A DNA stretch of 64,000 nt from the NCBI GenBank assembly GCA_024509875.1, contig JAMPIV010015279.1:496001-560000 (forward strand), given 5' to 3'. The notes beneath the pieces are model-generated. The model saw nothing but the letters and a program-made list of their open reading frames with translations, did no database searches and had not been told where the DNA came from. Position 1 is the first letter of the stretch, and each line of letters starts with the position of its first letter. The DNA comes from Oreohelix idahoensis (Eukaryota > Mollusca > Gastropoda > Stylommatophora > Oreohelicidae). The position numbers were made by a program, and so were the translations under genes. Positions 31,291 to 44,129 of this stretch are shown in pieces.

Positions 31291-32856
31291 TGTAGCGTAG
31301 TCCTGAACCAATATCTAAGGGCAATTAACGAGAGCCTACATTGCCTACCTATATCGAAATATGTCAACAAATGTTTTCGACCAATCGCTGCACGAGCTGT
31401 AAACCGGTCTCAGTAACCGTAAGCGGCAGGATTGCTAGATGGAATCTGTGCAAACGTGAATGTGTACTTGTGACTTCAGGCCAAAAGATAAGTTATGTCC
31501 CTCAGAACAGTGAGCACAATAAAATAACAGGAATCGTAAACTTTCATTAGATACATGGATTTAGTTGTAGAAGCATGGACACAGGAGTTTTGAGTGATTA
31601 CATGCAGTATAACTTAGAGCGAAGACTGTTTTCCCCGGTTTCAACTGTGATTGCAAACGCTACAAGGGAGGCAGAAAAAGGTTAGCGTGTTTAAATGGTA
31701 GCGCCCAAATGGCCGGTTTAAACAAGACCGGGATGGAAAGAATCGGTTGGGAAACACCGGAAGAATAAATTATCGAAGTTTTGTATGATCGACAGATCGG
31801 GCAGAAAGGGTGGTTTTACAGAAATTTTTGTAAACATAAACTGACCCAGCCAGCCAATAGAATCGCTTGTCTTCCTTTTGCCCGCTACCTGTAATAAAAA
31901 GGGGAAACAAATCTGGAATATTTCTCTTGAACCGCCAGAACCCAGCTCCTTCGCCAATTGCCAGTGAAGCAGACTGCATGGGTTTAATTAAAAGCCTGTT
32001 GAATCTGAGATTGTGGGTCAGAGGTATCCTGTCACTCATCTTGTAGCAGAGAAGAACATTGGTGTTGTACCTAGCGGTGTATGATTTAAACAAGCACCCT
32101 GTACCTACATCAGTTGGAAGAGTGGGGACCCTCAGTGTTGGGCTTCTCCATCTTATATTCTGGCTTCAAGGAAAAGGCGGAAGCGAAGAAGTTAAGTTCT
32201 ATTAGACAAGACTGACTCGCAGAGCATTGGCGTACCACACCCAGTTATAGTAGTAGTGATGAAAACAGTGATGATTAAATTAGTCTGGAAGCAACATAGA
32301 CTTTAGTCAGTGTGACATTCTCAAAAGCTACATAACATAGAAATAGTTTGAACTCAAGTGATCTCAATAACATTGTAGTCAGTGTGACATTTTCAAAAGC
32401 TACATAACAAAGACTTTATTTTTAGTGATTGACTTTTATTTGGTGTAGATACATGCAACATCATCAGTGTGTTTTTATTTTTAGGGTTTGTGTTTACACA
32501 AACAAAACTAAACAGATGACTGTACATAAATAAAATTAAGAAAATTGTAGTGCACTGTTTTATTACTTTATGTCAGCTTTGAATTACTTTGAATTTAATT
32601 AAATCCCCTAGATACAATAACAGCCCATAGGTATAATTCTGAGAGGGGCACCATAGAATTCTGGTACTGAATATTACTATCTCGGCCAGAAATTCTTTAC
32701 AGCCTGACTTTATACCTATGAACTCTATACACCATTGCTCTTTTCTGAGAATGGGGTATTTCTTTTAAGACCAGACTCTTCTCTGGCAACTATCCTAGTA
32801 TCACCTGATACACCTTGTTGTCTTATACTTCATAAATTAAGGAACCTCTCGCGACA
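31291..32856 (+). repeat. 5' LTR (1,566 bp)
   Basis: Begins tgtagcgtag and ends ctcgcgaca, the TG...CA form. It differs from the 3' LTR only at 31422, 31606, 31643, 32267 region and 32500, all by substitution. AATAAA-type polyadenylation words are present (32528-32533 region). The sequence after it (tgggacgctcgtctggga, 32858-32875) is the position of the primer-binding site, but I cannot name the tRNA. Confidence 0.96.
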
Positions 32857-33131
32857 CTGGGACGCTCGTCTGGGATTGTTCCTGTATATTCTGAGCCTGC
32901 TGTTACCGTTTAGTGCTGTCAAGTGGGAAATTTTTGATAGTAAATTTTTGGTAGGGCAGGTTAAGAAATAGATTTTGAGTACCATTGAGTACAAATTAAG
33001 GTGTGGTACATGTGACGCGAAATCAGTCATTAATTAATTAATTAAGAAATTAATTTGATTAAGTGACTAATTATTTTGGCAAAAATTTTTTTTTTACTTT
33101 GTATTGGTTGCACCTAAATTACAACATTGCC

Positions 33132-33860
33132 ATGGCAGATTTAGTAAAGTTCAGGTCAGCAACACTGCAAGTGGGGAAAGAGCTTGGGATGACTGGTGAT
33201 CTTCTGATCCAGTATGTTACGACTGAATGCGATAAATTCACAGAAAGGGAAGATAAGCAGTTAGCACGGCAAGCGGAAGCTGAGAAAGAGAATAAGAAAC
33301 TGCAATTGGAGGCTGAGGAAAGAAGGGTTCAAGCAGAGAGAGAGGCTGAGGAAAGAAGGATTCAAGCAGAGAGAGAGGCTGATGAAAGAAGGATTCAAGC
33401 AGAGAGAGAGGCTGAGGAAAGAAGGATTCAAGCAGAGAGAGACCATGAGCTAAGATTAAAAGAGCTTGAACTTCAGGCAACTACCAACCACAATGGTAGT
33501 AGTTCACCTCATTTGGACAACAGCTCCAGCCAGAGCACCTCAAATGGAGCCATGAATTTTCATCTGGATCCATTTGTGGACAAAGTTGACGCAATCGAGG
33601 CTTATCTAGACAGATATGAGAGATTAGCGACTACTTATGGTCTAGAAAAGGAAAAGTGGAGTCTGAAGTTATCGCAAGGTTTGCGGGGAATTGCGTACGA
33701 TGTCTTTTTGAAATTGCCAAAAAAGGATCAGGAAGATTACGAAGCCCTGAAGCAGGCATTGCTTGTTCGATATGAACAAAATGCTGAAGCATATAGACGG
33801 CGCTTCAGAATGGCAAAGCTTCAACCAGGAGAGACGTATCAGCAGTTTCAGAAAGATTAG
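33132..33860 (+). pseudogene. Ty3/gypsy Gag, N-terminal part (frameshifted)
   Basis: I start at the ATG at 33132 (MADLVKFRSATLQVGKELG) rather than upstream in the frame, because the protein then begins like other Gags of this type. Residues about 40-115 are a coiled coil made of near-identical AEERRIQAERE repeats, encoded by a 42-bp or shorter DNA repeat at 33310-33445. The capsid part follows (YLDRYERLATTYGLEKEKW, LSQGLRGIAYDVFLKL, LKQALLVRYEQNAEAYRRRF). The frame stops at 33860. A single-nucleotide frame change near 33855 would continue into the frame open at 33926, so this is one broken gene. Confidence 0.9.
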
Positions 33861-34732
33861 AAACTTACCTACTGAGGTGGTGTAAGTTAGGGAACTTCAC
33901 CACAGATTTCGAGGGGCTAAAGGAAATGATGTTGATTGAACAACTATTGGATTCCATAACCCCGGAAACTAAGAAGTTCCTAATTGAGAACAAAAGAGAC
34001 AGGTTGGCTGACATAATCACATATGCAGAAAGCCACCACATGGCTCAATCCCTGACTCAAGGGATTAAAAGGAAACAGGAGGGAGTTAAGCAGCCCCAAA
34101 CTCATAATAAGTTTGATCAAAAGGACAATGCAACACAATACAGGCCAAGATATGATAATAAGGATAGGAACCCACAATTTCAGGGTAGGAAACCTTACAA
34201 AAAGGAAGAAAAGTGGTGCAAAATTTGTAAAATGAACAACCACCATACAACAGAATGTGGTAGGAAAGTCCCTCCATATCACGCTGCATGCATGATAACA
34301 GTGGGAAAGGGAAGGAAGGAACTGACATCGAGTCTGGTAGATCTCCATCATCCCTCCATCTGTGAAGAAGTAATATGTAACGGCACTAAGGTAAAGTGTC
34401 TGTATGATTCCGGATTGGAATATGACTCAGTTGTGAGTGCGTCTCTAGTGCACCCTGAGCAGTATACCACAGACAAAGTGGAGATACAAGGGGCATTAAA
34501 GGATACAGCCACCATAACACTTCCCATAGCCAGAATCAATGTGAAAACTCGCTATGTGGAAGGAGTGATCAATGCAGCAGTGTGTGAGAATCCTAATTAC
34601 CCGCTGGTGTTAGGAGGGAGATATGTTTTCCTAGGGAAACCAATAAAACCTGTGATAATGGCAACACTCCAGGTCAGGTCAACCCCTGGAAGGAGGAGGG
34701 AACACCACTCAATATTCATCCGAGAGAGATGA
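33861..34732 (+). pseudogene. Gag end (CCHC knuckle) and protease
   Basis: This frame carries the end of capsid (LIEQLLDSITPETKKFL), a basic nucleocapsid stretch, the zinc knuckle CKICKMNNHHTTEC (C-x2-C-x4-H-x4-C), and a retropepsin with catalytic YDSG and downstream LVLGG. It stops at 34732, overlapping the next frame by four bases (atga). Retropepsin would cleave Gag and Pol during particle maturation. Frame breaks on both sides make production of a full polyprotein unlikely. Confidence 0.88.
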
Positions 34733-35316
34733 GAAAGGCCCAAGCTAAAGATAGCACATTAAAACCTTGCTTTGGCAAGTTGCCAAAAAGCCATAACCCC
34801 CCAAAGAATGGACAGTTTTATTTGAATGATGGATTGCTTTACAGGAAAGCTGGGACAGGACCCAATGGGCATAGCCAGTTAGTACTGCCATCTATTTACA
34901 GGGACAAGGCTATGGAATTAGCACATGTTGATTCAGACGGTGGACATAAGAAGATTGGTACCACCTGTCAACGGACCTCAGTGCAACATTATTGGCCAGG
35001 GGTTGCTGAAGATATATTTCAGTATGTGACTGCCTGTGCACAATGTAGCAAAGAAAACCCCACATGTTGGGAAAATCAACAGGACCTAGGAAAGCATTGG
35101 GGCGGACGTAGGCCTGAAAATAACAAGGTAGACATAGTGGATAGGATGGCATCATCTCACAAAGGGTCTACCAGACAACGATTACCATGGCAACTCTCCG
35201 TATTGTACAGAGAGGGGATACAACACATCCCATACCGACAAGATTTACTAAATCATTTAGTTCGGAACACCAGGTACTGGATCAAAATAGGAGTGTGGTT
35301 AGTCGACCACCCTTGA
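34729..35316 (+). pseudogene. Integrase zinc-binding domain and degraded core
   Basis: The frame begins RKAQAKDSTLK, the linker seen between protease and integrase in this group, then YRKAGTGPNGHSQLVLP, and the H2C2 finger (H...GGH, then CAQCSK). QHYWPGVAEDIFQYV is the conserved spacer. The first core Asp is probably in VDIVDR near residue 135. After that the frame becomes unlike integrase, and a second frame (35187-35417) carries further short pieces. No DDE glutamate or GPY/F module is seen. RT and RNase H are absent on both sides. Confidence 0.85.
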
Positions 35317-35864
<548 letters not shown>

Positions 35865-37430
35865 TGTAGCGTAGTCCTGAACCAATATCTAAGGGCAATT
35901 AACGAGAGCCTACATTGCCTACCTATATCGAAATATGTCAACAAATGTTTTCGACCAATCGCTGCACGAGCTGTAAACCGGTCTCAGTAACCGTAGGCGG
36001 CAGGATTGCTAGATGGAATCTGTGCAAACGTGAATGTGTACTTGTGACTTCAGGCCAAAAGATAAGTTATGTCCCTCAGAACAGTGAGCACAATAAAATA
36101 ACAGGAATCGTAAACTTTCATTAGATACATGGATTTAGTTGTAGAAGCATGGACACAGGAGTTTTGAGTGATTACATGCCGTATAACTTAGAGCGAAGAC
36201 TGTTTTCCCCGGTTTCGACTGTGATTGCAAACGCTACAAGGGAGGCAGAAAAAGGTTAGCGTGTTTAAATGGTAGCGCCCAAATGGCCGGTTTAAACAAG
36301 ACCGGGATGGAAAGAATCGGTTGGGAAACACCGGAAGAATAAATTATCGAAGTTTTGTATGATCGACAGATCGGGCAGAAAGGGTGGTTTTACAGAAATT
36401 TTTGTAAACATAAACTGACCCAGCCAGCCAATAGAATCGCTTGTCTTCCTTTTGCCCGCTACCTGTAATAAAAAGGGGAAACAAATCTGGAATATTTCTC
36501 TTGAACCGCCAGAACCCAGCTCCTTCGCCAATTGCCAGTGAAGCAGACTGCATGGGTTTAATTAAAAGCCTGTTGAATCTGAGATTGTGGGTCAGAGGTA
36601 TCCTGTCACTCATCTTGTAGCAGAGAAGAACATTGGTGTTGTACCTAGCGGTGTATGATTTAAACAAGCACCCTGTACCTACATCAGTTGGAAGAGTGGG
36701 GACCCTCAGTGTTGGGCTTCTCCATCTTATATTCTGGCTTCAAGGAAAAGGCGGAAGCGAAGAAGTTAAGTTCTATTAGACAAGACTGACTCGCAGAGCA
36801 TTGGCGTACCACACCCAGTTATAGTAGTAGTGATGAAAACATTGATGATTAAATTAGTCTGGAAGCAACATAGACTTTAGTCAGTGTGACATTCTCAAAA
36901 GCTACATAACATAGAAATAGTTTGAACTCAAGTGATCTCAATAACATTGTAGTCAGTGTGACATTTTCAAAAGCTACATAACAAAGACTTTATTTTTAGT
37001 GATTGACTTTTATTTGGTGTAGATACATGCAACATCATCAGTGTGTTTTTATTTTTAGGGTTTGTGTTTACACTAACAAAACTAAACAGATGACTGTACA
37101 TAAATAAAATTAAGAAAATTGTAGTGCACTGTTTTATTACTTTATGTCAGCTTTGAATTACTTTGAATTTAATTAAATCCCCTAGATACAATAACAGCCC
37201 ATAGGTATAATTCTGAGAGGGGCACCATAGAATTCTGGTACTGAATATTACTATCTCGGCCAGAAATTCTTTACAGCCTGACTTTATACCTATGAACTCT
37301 ATACACCATTGCTCTTTTCTGAGAATGGGGTATTTCTTTTAAGACCAGACTCTTCTCTGGCAACTATCCTAGTATCACCTGATACACCTTGTTGTCTTAT
37401 ACTTCATAAATTAAGGAACCTCTCGCGACA
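35865..37430 (+). repeat. 3' LTR (1,566 bp)
   Basis: Same length as the 5' LTR with no indels. The substitutions I found are at 35996, 36180, 36217, 36842 and 37074. Confidence 0.96.
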
Positions 37431-37435
37431 GCAAC
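37431..37435. repeat. 5-bp target duplication of LTR element, right
   Basis: gcaac, matching 31286-31290. Confidence 0.9.
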
Positions 37436-37749
37436 TGATTTCTCACAGTAGTAGTAAGAAACTTTTCTGCCTTCCTGTAGTTAAATCATTTGGTAGATGC
37501 TCACTGAACACTGTTTTGGTCGACTTTCGAATTTTTGTTTGAGATTCAAACCGAGGGTCCACTGTAACCGGAAATTGATAAAGTAACACTACTAAAACAC
37601 GGAATAAAATCTGTTACCCAAATATTTTTTTTTTAGGAACGACCCTTAAAAAGCGGGACATTTGGAATAAATTCGGGACACCGGGACATTTTATTAAAAA
37701 ACGGGACTGTCCCGGGAAAAACGGGACGAATGGGAACCCTAATTTAGGA

Positions 37750-38420
37750 TCCAATGTAAGCGTTCCGATTGACATTAGAAAAAATAGCTCTTCAAGCCTT
37801 ACGATCTCTGTTGCATTATTACTTTTTTTTAAGTTTCATTCATACCCAGCAGTCACATTATCATGCACCACTCTTTCTCTCTGTCCTTCTCTTCATCATC
37901 TATAGTTAAACTTGCCACACACACACACAGAGAACATACATTACTCCTGTCACATTTTAACTTGACTTCCGGTAGTTCCAGTCTTGTGATGTCATGAAAA
38001 TTGTGTAATATTTTCTTTCCGGGGCACATACTTGGATTGTGGATTCCTCATGGCCAATGTGGATTGTCGAACTGTGGAAATAAAAAGAAAATTTAACATT
38101 GCATTAGATAAATCGATAGATACGCTTGTTGTGAAAGAGACACTTAAAACTAACAAGTAACCTCTAAAAAAAAAGATAGTAAAGAATTATGGTGGGCGAT
38201 TTTATGGTCTCATGTCATTTAAGAATGGCACCATTGCTCTTGTATTAAGTTTCTTCTTTTCTATTTTCTATTACCTTCCACCGAGCATGTGAACGTGTCA
38301 ACACATACAGACACTTGGAAACTGTTACTAATTAACAACAACAAAAAACACAATTGCGAAAACTGAAAAAATATCACTGAAACTTTTTAAGAAATCTCTG
38401 TAAGGAATCAAATGCAGAAC
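37750..38420. other. Intergenic, nothing coding
   Basis: No gene seen between the hAT element and the LINE fragment. Confidence 0.45.
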
Positions 38421-39005
38421 ATTTGCTTGCAAGGGAAATTTTTTAACCGACATCATCATGTGCCATCTTCACATCCAAGGTCGACTGTAAAGGATCTCCA
38501 ACGTCTTCTGTCTCTTGTCTTGACGTGATAGACTCTTTCCTGTCCATCTCTTGATGTTATCGTACCACTTAAAGCGCTATCTCTCTCTTGCACGTGTGCC
38601 TTCAACTTTGGCTTATGTTATCGTTTTCAGTAAGGTCTTTTTACATGGTCAAAATATTTTACCTGTCTAATTTTGATCTCCTTCATTGGTTCTCTTTTCA
38701 TTCCTTTGTTTTCTATGACTTCTTTATTTATTTATTTTTTTCTTTTTCCGTGAGATGTTTCCCGTTCTTCTTTATATCCACATCTCAAGGGCCTCAATTC
38801 TTTCTTCTAATTTCTTGTTTACTGCCCTTGTTTCTGCACCATACAGTAAAGAAGAATATATATATATATATATAACATTTGATGATTCTCAGTTTGAACT
38901 TAGGAGTTCGTTGTTTAGATGTTAATATCTGTGTCATGTTGTTGAATGTAGTTTTGGCCATTCCTATTCCCTTCTTGATTTCTGTTTCTCGTCAGCCATT
39001 TTCTG
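38421..39005 (-). pseudogene. Non-LTR RT C-terminal fragment interrupted by (TA)n
   Basis: The minus strand reads ETEIKKGIGMAKTTFNNMTQ, then LTSKQRTPKFKLRIIKC, the block following the RT domain in many LINEs. A short (TA)n at 38856-38874 lies where YGAET-type sequence is expected, and a degenerate tail (NKKLE-like, then HGKRK) follows. Not clearly the same family as 12330-13690. Confidence 0.65.
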
Positions 39006-39360
39006 TTCTAACCACTAAATAACAAATGCGCCTTGATACATGTGGTTTTTGTTTTTTAATCTTAGCTATTTTAATGATTGCCTCCCTCAGTTGGCGTCAT
39101 GTTTCTTACTTGCTGACATACCACGCAAGCAAATTATTAGAGAAGATACCATGCTAGAGTATTTTCATTAGAGATGGTTGGATACACTGGATACCAGTAA
39201 ACAGTGTGATACAACATCGACTTTAAGAGTAACATATGAATAATTACGATTGCTAAACATAAACATGTTAAATAAATACAGGATTTTAAAAACATTATGT
39301 CATCAAACATTTGGACATCGGTTTAAAAAAATTAGAAAATTTGAAATATACAAATTATTT

Positions 39361-39400
39361 GGGCGAGCGCGCAAGCACGCACGCACGCGCGCACACACAG
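39361..39400. repeat. Alternating purine-pyrimidine CG/CA tract
   Basis: gcgcgcaagcacgcacgcac then gcgcgcacacaca; the only CpG-rich run noted in AT-rich surroundings. Such tracts can adopt Z-DNA. Confidence 0.6.
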
Positions 39401-39429
39401 GAGCAGATTAATTTTAAAATATAATTCAT

Positions 39430-39610
39430 GTATTTTTTTGTCTCTCCTTACGGAGGGTGGAGCCATCATAACAGCTGTGACCTTGCAGACAGCCTGCTTC
39501 AAAGCTGGTAGCGATGTTTGTTGTAGTAGTTTGTTTTACATCAAGATGTTGCTATATATATATAACCTCATGTTAGTCGCTCTTACTGAGTGTCACGAGT
39601 GAGAAAAGAG
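39430..39610 (-). mobile_element. Degenerate copy of the GGCGACTAAT-core repeat
   Basis: ttacggagggtggagccatc and catgttagtcgctcttactg resemble 50210-50360 (gctccttacggagcatcaag, tcatattagtcgcctagtac), same orientation. Contains a short (TA)n at about 39553. Confidence 0.45.
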
Positions 39611-39670
39611 GTTGTCTGTGACGAGACAAAAGTCTGAGTGAGGTGTAAGATAGAAAATCTGAACTTGGTA

Positions 39671-39935
39671 AAGGATCCCGTTACACGCCCATTGAGGCAT
39701 ATTGGGAATATGGTGTTAGGCCCATATTTTCTTGACCGTCGGCACACTAGGGGTGATGTGGTCAGCATCACGCCGGCCGCCTTAACCATCCCAGAGTTGC
39801 TCTGGTACCCATTTGGGGGCTGGGTCGACCCAGGAGCCGTTTGCGGCCTAAAAAAAACCCACCTCATCTGGGGATCGAACCATAGACCACTGAGCTAGGA
39901 AGCCAGTGCATTAACCCCTATGCTACCGCGGCTCT
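39671..39935 (-). mobile_element. tRNA-derived SINE, family A copy 2
   Basis: Most complete copy. Reverse-complemented: gagccgcggtagcatagggg, ttaatgcactggcttcc, ggttcgatccccag (B box), a T-run, then the body with gggtcgacccagcccccaaa and ggcgtgatgctgaccacatc. About 85% alike to 24029-24268. Confidence 0.8.
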
Positions 39936-39939
39936 CCAG

Positions 39940-41125
39940 AACTTAGTAAAGAATGTGAATTTTAGAGTGGAAGTGTAACTATCAGGAGTAGAGATGTTTT
40001 TCACACATTCAGCTCCTGTCACTCGTAACCAATTTTGATGTTCCAATCCACTCTTCCTCTCTCCAATTGTATCTCTGTATAATGAGTAAGGATGCAAACC
40101 ATTAATTACTTAGCATACAACACTAACAGATAGAAATAGAGAAGGAATTCTGATCCGCTAAAAAAGATATATATGTTTGGATTAAGGTATATATGGAAAA
40201 GAAATGAAGATTATACCTGAACGAAGTCAGGGAAACTCAAATAACAACAATATCACGATAAACAAAAAACAAAAACAACAATCCGTTTCTGTCACCACTC
40301 CAGGATGACAGCTAAAAACATACGTACACACGCAGCAAAAATACCCTACTATAACTCCCCGTCTAAAGTCCCCATTTCTTAACGCAGAAGAACCTTGACA
40401 AGACCATGCAGTCAAAGTAAAGTGGTAAGCAAATTGTCTTCCTGACAACCCAAAAAAGACACACACAAACAGACCCCAACCTACAACTAAGTAACCACCA
40501 CCCAAGTCTCTGTGTCCCTGAGTCTCTCTGAATCACCTTTACCACTGTGATATATTACCCTTTCAAACCGAGGATTTTCGCTTCCCTTTTCTCTTCTCCG
40601 CAGAGTTGTGAAATTAAAGTAAATCCAAGAAATACAGACTTCAGTGGGAGATACTATCCACAAGTAACACAGATGTAAGGTAACCCTGAATCCAAAGATT
40701 TATGCGAGACCGAAATAAGGTTGTGTGGGATGTACTATAGCCTGTCCAACGTAAGAGTGACATGCTAAATCCAAGAATTACACTTGTCGTAGCAATTTTA
40801 GAGAAAAATGGGTGGAGATAAAATCAAAAATGAGATAGAGGCGGTCCGAAACTAACTAGTACCAGAATTTCTTACTCAAGCACGACACTGAGGGAGTAGT
40901 AGCCCCCCTTTTTTTTTTCTTTATCAGAGACCAGCCCTAGAAATAATGCGCAGTAATTTTGAATCTTACATGTACTTTTTTTTTTAATGTAAGTAAATCA
41001 GCAGAGATGAGTAAACTTACATTATATGCTTGGCGTCTGCTTTATCTAGCAGACGACAGTTCGATTTTGATTAGTGAAAAAAACAATTAACGTCAAGTTA
41101 CATAAACTAATCAATTAATGGACTT
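39940..41125. other. Intergenic, nothing coding
   Basis: No gene or repeat recognised. Confidence 0.4.
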
Positions 41126-41126
41126 T

Positions 41127-41255
41127 TAATTCTTTAACGCTGGAACAACGCTAAGATCTTTTGTAAGTTTGGGCGCCCGTGCCGAAACAACGGTATGAGT
41201 GTTGTTTTGTTTTTTTCATTTTATCTATAATAAACCCCAAAATTCACCCGTTTAA
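41127..41255. mobile_element. Relative of the 138-bp TTAA MITE, decayed
   Basis: ttaattctttaacgctggaa, then caacgctaag and cccgtgccgaaacaac match 47191-47260. The right end is lost or displaced; similar end sequence (gaaaataattacggaatcaaag) appears at 43116-43138. Confidence 0.5.
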
Positions 41256-41459
41256 TTAAGTACATGTTTTAAAACGTATAAACATTTAAACAAATACAGA
41301 GGGAAAACCCGTGGCCTGTAAACAGTAAATAAATACATATTACACACATAAAGGTGTTATTGGTTTAAAGTTAGCTGCTTATCCTTTACAGGACGTGGCA
41401 ATCAACCCCAGCTTTTATTGGCTGTTTGTGATTTTTCTAGGCAATTTTTTTCATTCAGT

Positions 41460-41610
41460 AGTTTGCCATTGCTTTCTGAACGGTAAGGCGCTTATACCAT
41501 TGTTAACAATCCACACAAAGCGATCTGCTACCAAACCGCCTGCAGCAGGTTTCGAACCTGGTATATCTGGATTATGAAACTGCGTTCATATCCATTAGGC
41601 CCCATTGGTT
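41460..41610 (-). mobile_element. tRNA-derived SINE head, family B
   Basis: Reverse-complemented: caatggggcctaatggatat, then ccaggttcgaaacctgctgc, giving A-box-like and B-box words. It differs from families A and C. Confidence 0.6.
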
Positions 41611-41844
41611 TAAATGTTTATAAAATACCAAACCTACCCTCTGTCCTGTACTGTTCTCATTCTTCTATCATTTACTAGACACAGTATTAAGGTCTTTGTC
41701 TGGTGTAATCTGACCTATACGGTATAATAGGATGACAACAGAAGTAATTGCGTCATTATTTAAGCTGAATCTCCCTAGGTACATATTCGGTGTTCCGTGT
41801 TGCGAATCACGCTAATGACCTCCGTCTACGATGCACTATTTTTG

Positions 41845-41935
41845 TGGCGTCTAGTTGGCAGAGAGGATAGTGTGATTCGTGGTGCCGTTTGGAAGATCCT
41901 GGGTTCAATTCTTCCGTAGGCCACTCACTTCTATT
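41845..41935 (+). mobile_element. tRNA-derived SINE head, family C fragment
   Basis: tggcgtctagttggcagaga, then ggatcctgggttcaattctt-like sequence gives A- and B-box-like words on the plus strand. Body not traced. Confidence 0.5.
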
Positions 41936-42423
41936 GTTTTTCTTCTGTTGTCCAATTTTCTACTTCTTTATTTCTCACGAGTGCCTGAAGCTTGCCTTTA
42001 TTTAACACGCGCAAGATGACTTCCGTTACTGTTTACACAAAAAAACCAATCTGAATGTAGTTAATGTACATGTATCCGTCTCCGATGTTATTACAATAAT
42101 TTGTGTGACGACTCGCGTGTTTGCGTTTCTCTTTGTTATTTCTTCAAAAATATGTCAAGTTTGATATCTATATACAAACCATAAGCTTCCTGGGCAAATA
42201 AACGAACTTAGAAACATTTCTGACAGTGACGATAATTGTTTCATAATCACAGTTTTTTGTTTTTTTTTAACTGGATCGGTGCAGACACATAAACACAATA
42301 GATTTAGCTGATGATACGGCGTGGCCCTAGCCTGGCCCATGGAGAAGCAACAGAACTAAACCTATAATTACATTTAATGACTAGTCATAGGAAGAAGATG
42401 AATATAGGTAAGGTAAAAGATAA

Positions 42424-42609
42424 AGAATCCCGTTACGCGCCCACTGAGGACAATATTTTCTTGAGCATCGGCACACTAGGGGTGATGTGGTTAGCATCAC
42501 GCCGGTCGCCTTAACCTTCTTAGAGTTTCTCTGGTACCCAATTAACGAGGCTGGGTCGACCCTGGAGCCATTTGGGTTCTAAAAAATCCCACCTTAATTG
42601 GGGATAGAG
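42424..42609 (-). mobile_element. tRNA-derived SINE, family A copy 3, 5' truncated
   Basis: Shares gcatcacgccggtcgcctta and ggctgggtcgaccctggagc with the copy at 39671-39935. The tRNA-like head beyond ggggatagag is lost. Confidence 0.75.
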
Positions 42610-42619
42610 ATACTGTTAA

Positions 42620-43580
42620 CCCTAATACAATTGTAGCTGTTTTTATTGGTTGTTATTCTAGTTTATTTGTTTGAGAATTATGCAATGCAGGATTGCATAT
42701 ATATATATACTCGTACATATATATATATTTTTTTTTTTACGGGGCCACACTACACATCGCGTGAATAACACTAAATGCTGCAATATTCAATGCTTTATTA
42801 CTTTTTAAATGAATTACCTTGATGTTTTAAGACTAAAAAGAAAGTTTTATCGTTTGCAACAATAAATTCGCATTTTACTGTGAACTTTTTAGTGTTTTTT
42901 CAATTTACATGCAACTTGTTGTTATATATGCTAGACGTAGTTGTGTTATTATTAATAAAGACACTGTACGTTATGACTCTCTGTCCATTTCCCTACAGTT
43001 TTTCTTAAATAGTATGTGCATGTTTACAGCAAAGATTTACATACAATTTACACTAAATAATGGTTTACTTCGCTTTTTCGAATTCTTCAAACATATAACC
43101 CCAACACAGGCTTGAAAATAATTACGGAATCAAAGGCGGTTCTACAAATGATTTATTATGTCATAAGTTTATGACGTGGTGCTGCCAGAGATACTTACGT
43201 CTGACCAGGTTATCCATCTTAATCTATTGGAAACAGCATTTATCATTACTACATGAGAATCGATACTACATGTACCCTGAAGGTTTAAAAACAATCCAAC
43301 AAATAGTACTGGACAGGTGATATATTAGAGAACCAATTCGTAATCATTATTCCGTTAAGGATGTTTTTGTCCACGGTAAATATTAAGAATCGATACAATA
43401 TTCTCAGGTTGTTGATCACTGTTGCCAGTGGTCTAAGATTAAGTCAATTAATAATTCAATATACATTACAACTAATAATTCGAACATTTCAAACACTGAC
43501 GAAGTTTAAAAGAACTCCAATCTGGCTGCAACATTTGACAATATTTAATCCACGTTACTCCTCTGTACAAAGAGTGATCC
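42620..43580. other. Intergenic, nothing coding
   Basis: Short (TA)n near 42700-42728. No gene seen. Confidence 0.4.
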
Positions 43581-43593
43581 ATATATTTCAAAC

Positions 43594-43860
43594 GGGAGCC
43601 GCGCTGGTGTAATGGTTACCACATTGCGCTGGCGATCAGGTGTTCAAGGTTCAAGCCCGGGCGTTTGAAGAATTGTCATCGACCGGGATTTTGACTGAAT
43701 AACCTGAACGGCTCCTGAGATAAACCCTCTGTGGATGGGAAGGAGCGAAGCTCCTGACCGGGTTGGAAGGAAAGTCCACAGGCTCCCCAGCCTCGCAATG
43801 ACATGTCATTGGGCCGAAGGGCTGAAAGCCCAAGTGCTGCTGGTTTAAAAAAATATATAT
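43594..43860 (+). mobile_element. tRNA-derived SINE, family D, with target duplication
   Basis: Head: gggagccgcgctggtgtaat (A-box-like tggtgtaatgg), then ggttcaagcccgg (B box). The body runs to gctgctggtttaaaaaaata and ends in A/TA-rich sequence. Flanks atatatttcaaac (43581-43593) and atatattttaaac (43861-43873) form a 13-bp duplication with one mismatch. The sequence is well preserved and looks the youngest SINE here. Confidence 0.82.
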
Positions 43861-43920
43861 ATATATTTTAAACTATGGTTATCCATCATTCATCGGAATA
43901 CAATATATATTGTTGAAAAC

Positions 43921-43965
43921 CCATGATCCTTGTGGAGCTAAAGGGTATTGATTGAAGCATCTTCA
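43921..43965 (+). mobile_element. Short LINE-tail end
   Basis: gatccttgtggagctaaagg then gtattgattgaagc matches the extreme 3' end of the dispersed LINE family (stem region plus ATTG words). Confidence 0.5.
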
Positions 43966-44129
43966 CACAAGGTTTTCGAGCGTTGGTAAGATAAACGTGG
44001 GCATTTTGTCTCGTTTTGGCTAGTCGCGCTTAGTTCAACCTAGATAGAAGGTATTCTACTTGGATCCTCAGCCGTTGACTAGCAGAACAGTCAGTGACTA
44101 TCACACATATTGGCGTCTCTTTGAAGGTA

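Noticed and set aside
31770..32093. 107-aa frame inside the LTR (also 36344-36667)
   Set aside because: Lies in LTR sequence, antisense to the element, with no recognisable domain; the two copies are identical only because the LTRs are.
34729..34732. Programmed frameshift or stop-start overlap between protease and integrase
   Set aside because: The atga overlap is suggestive, but the element has other clear frame damage and the related minus-strand copy keeps protease and integrase in one frame.
43594..43680. Functional tRNA gene
   Set aside because: A- and B-box-like words are present, but no cloverleaf with acceptor stem is evident and a SINE body with target duplication follows.
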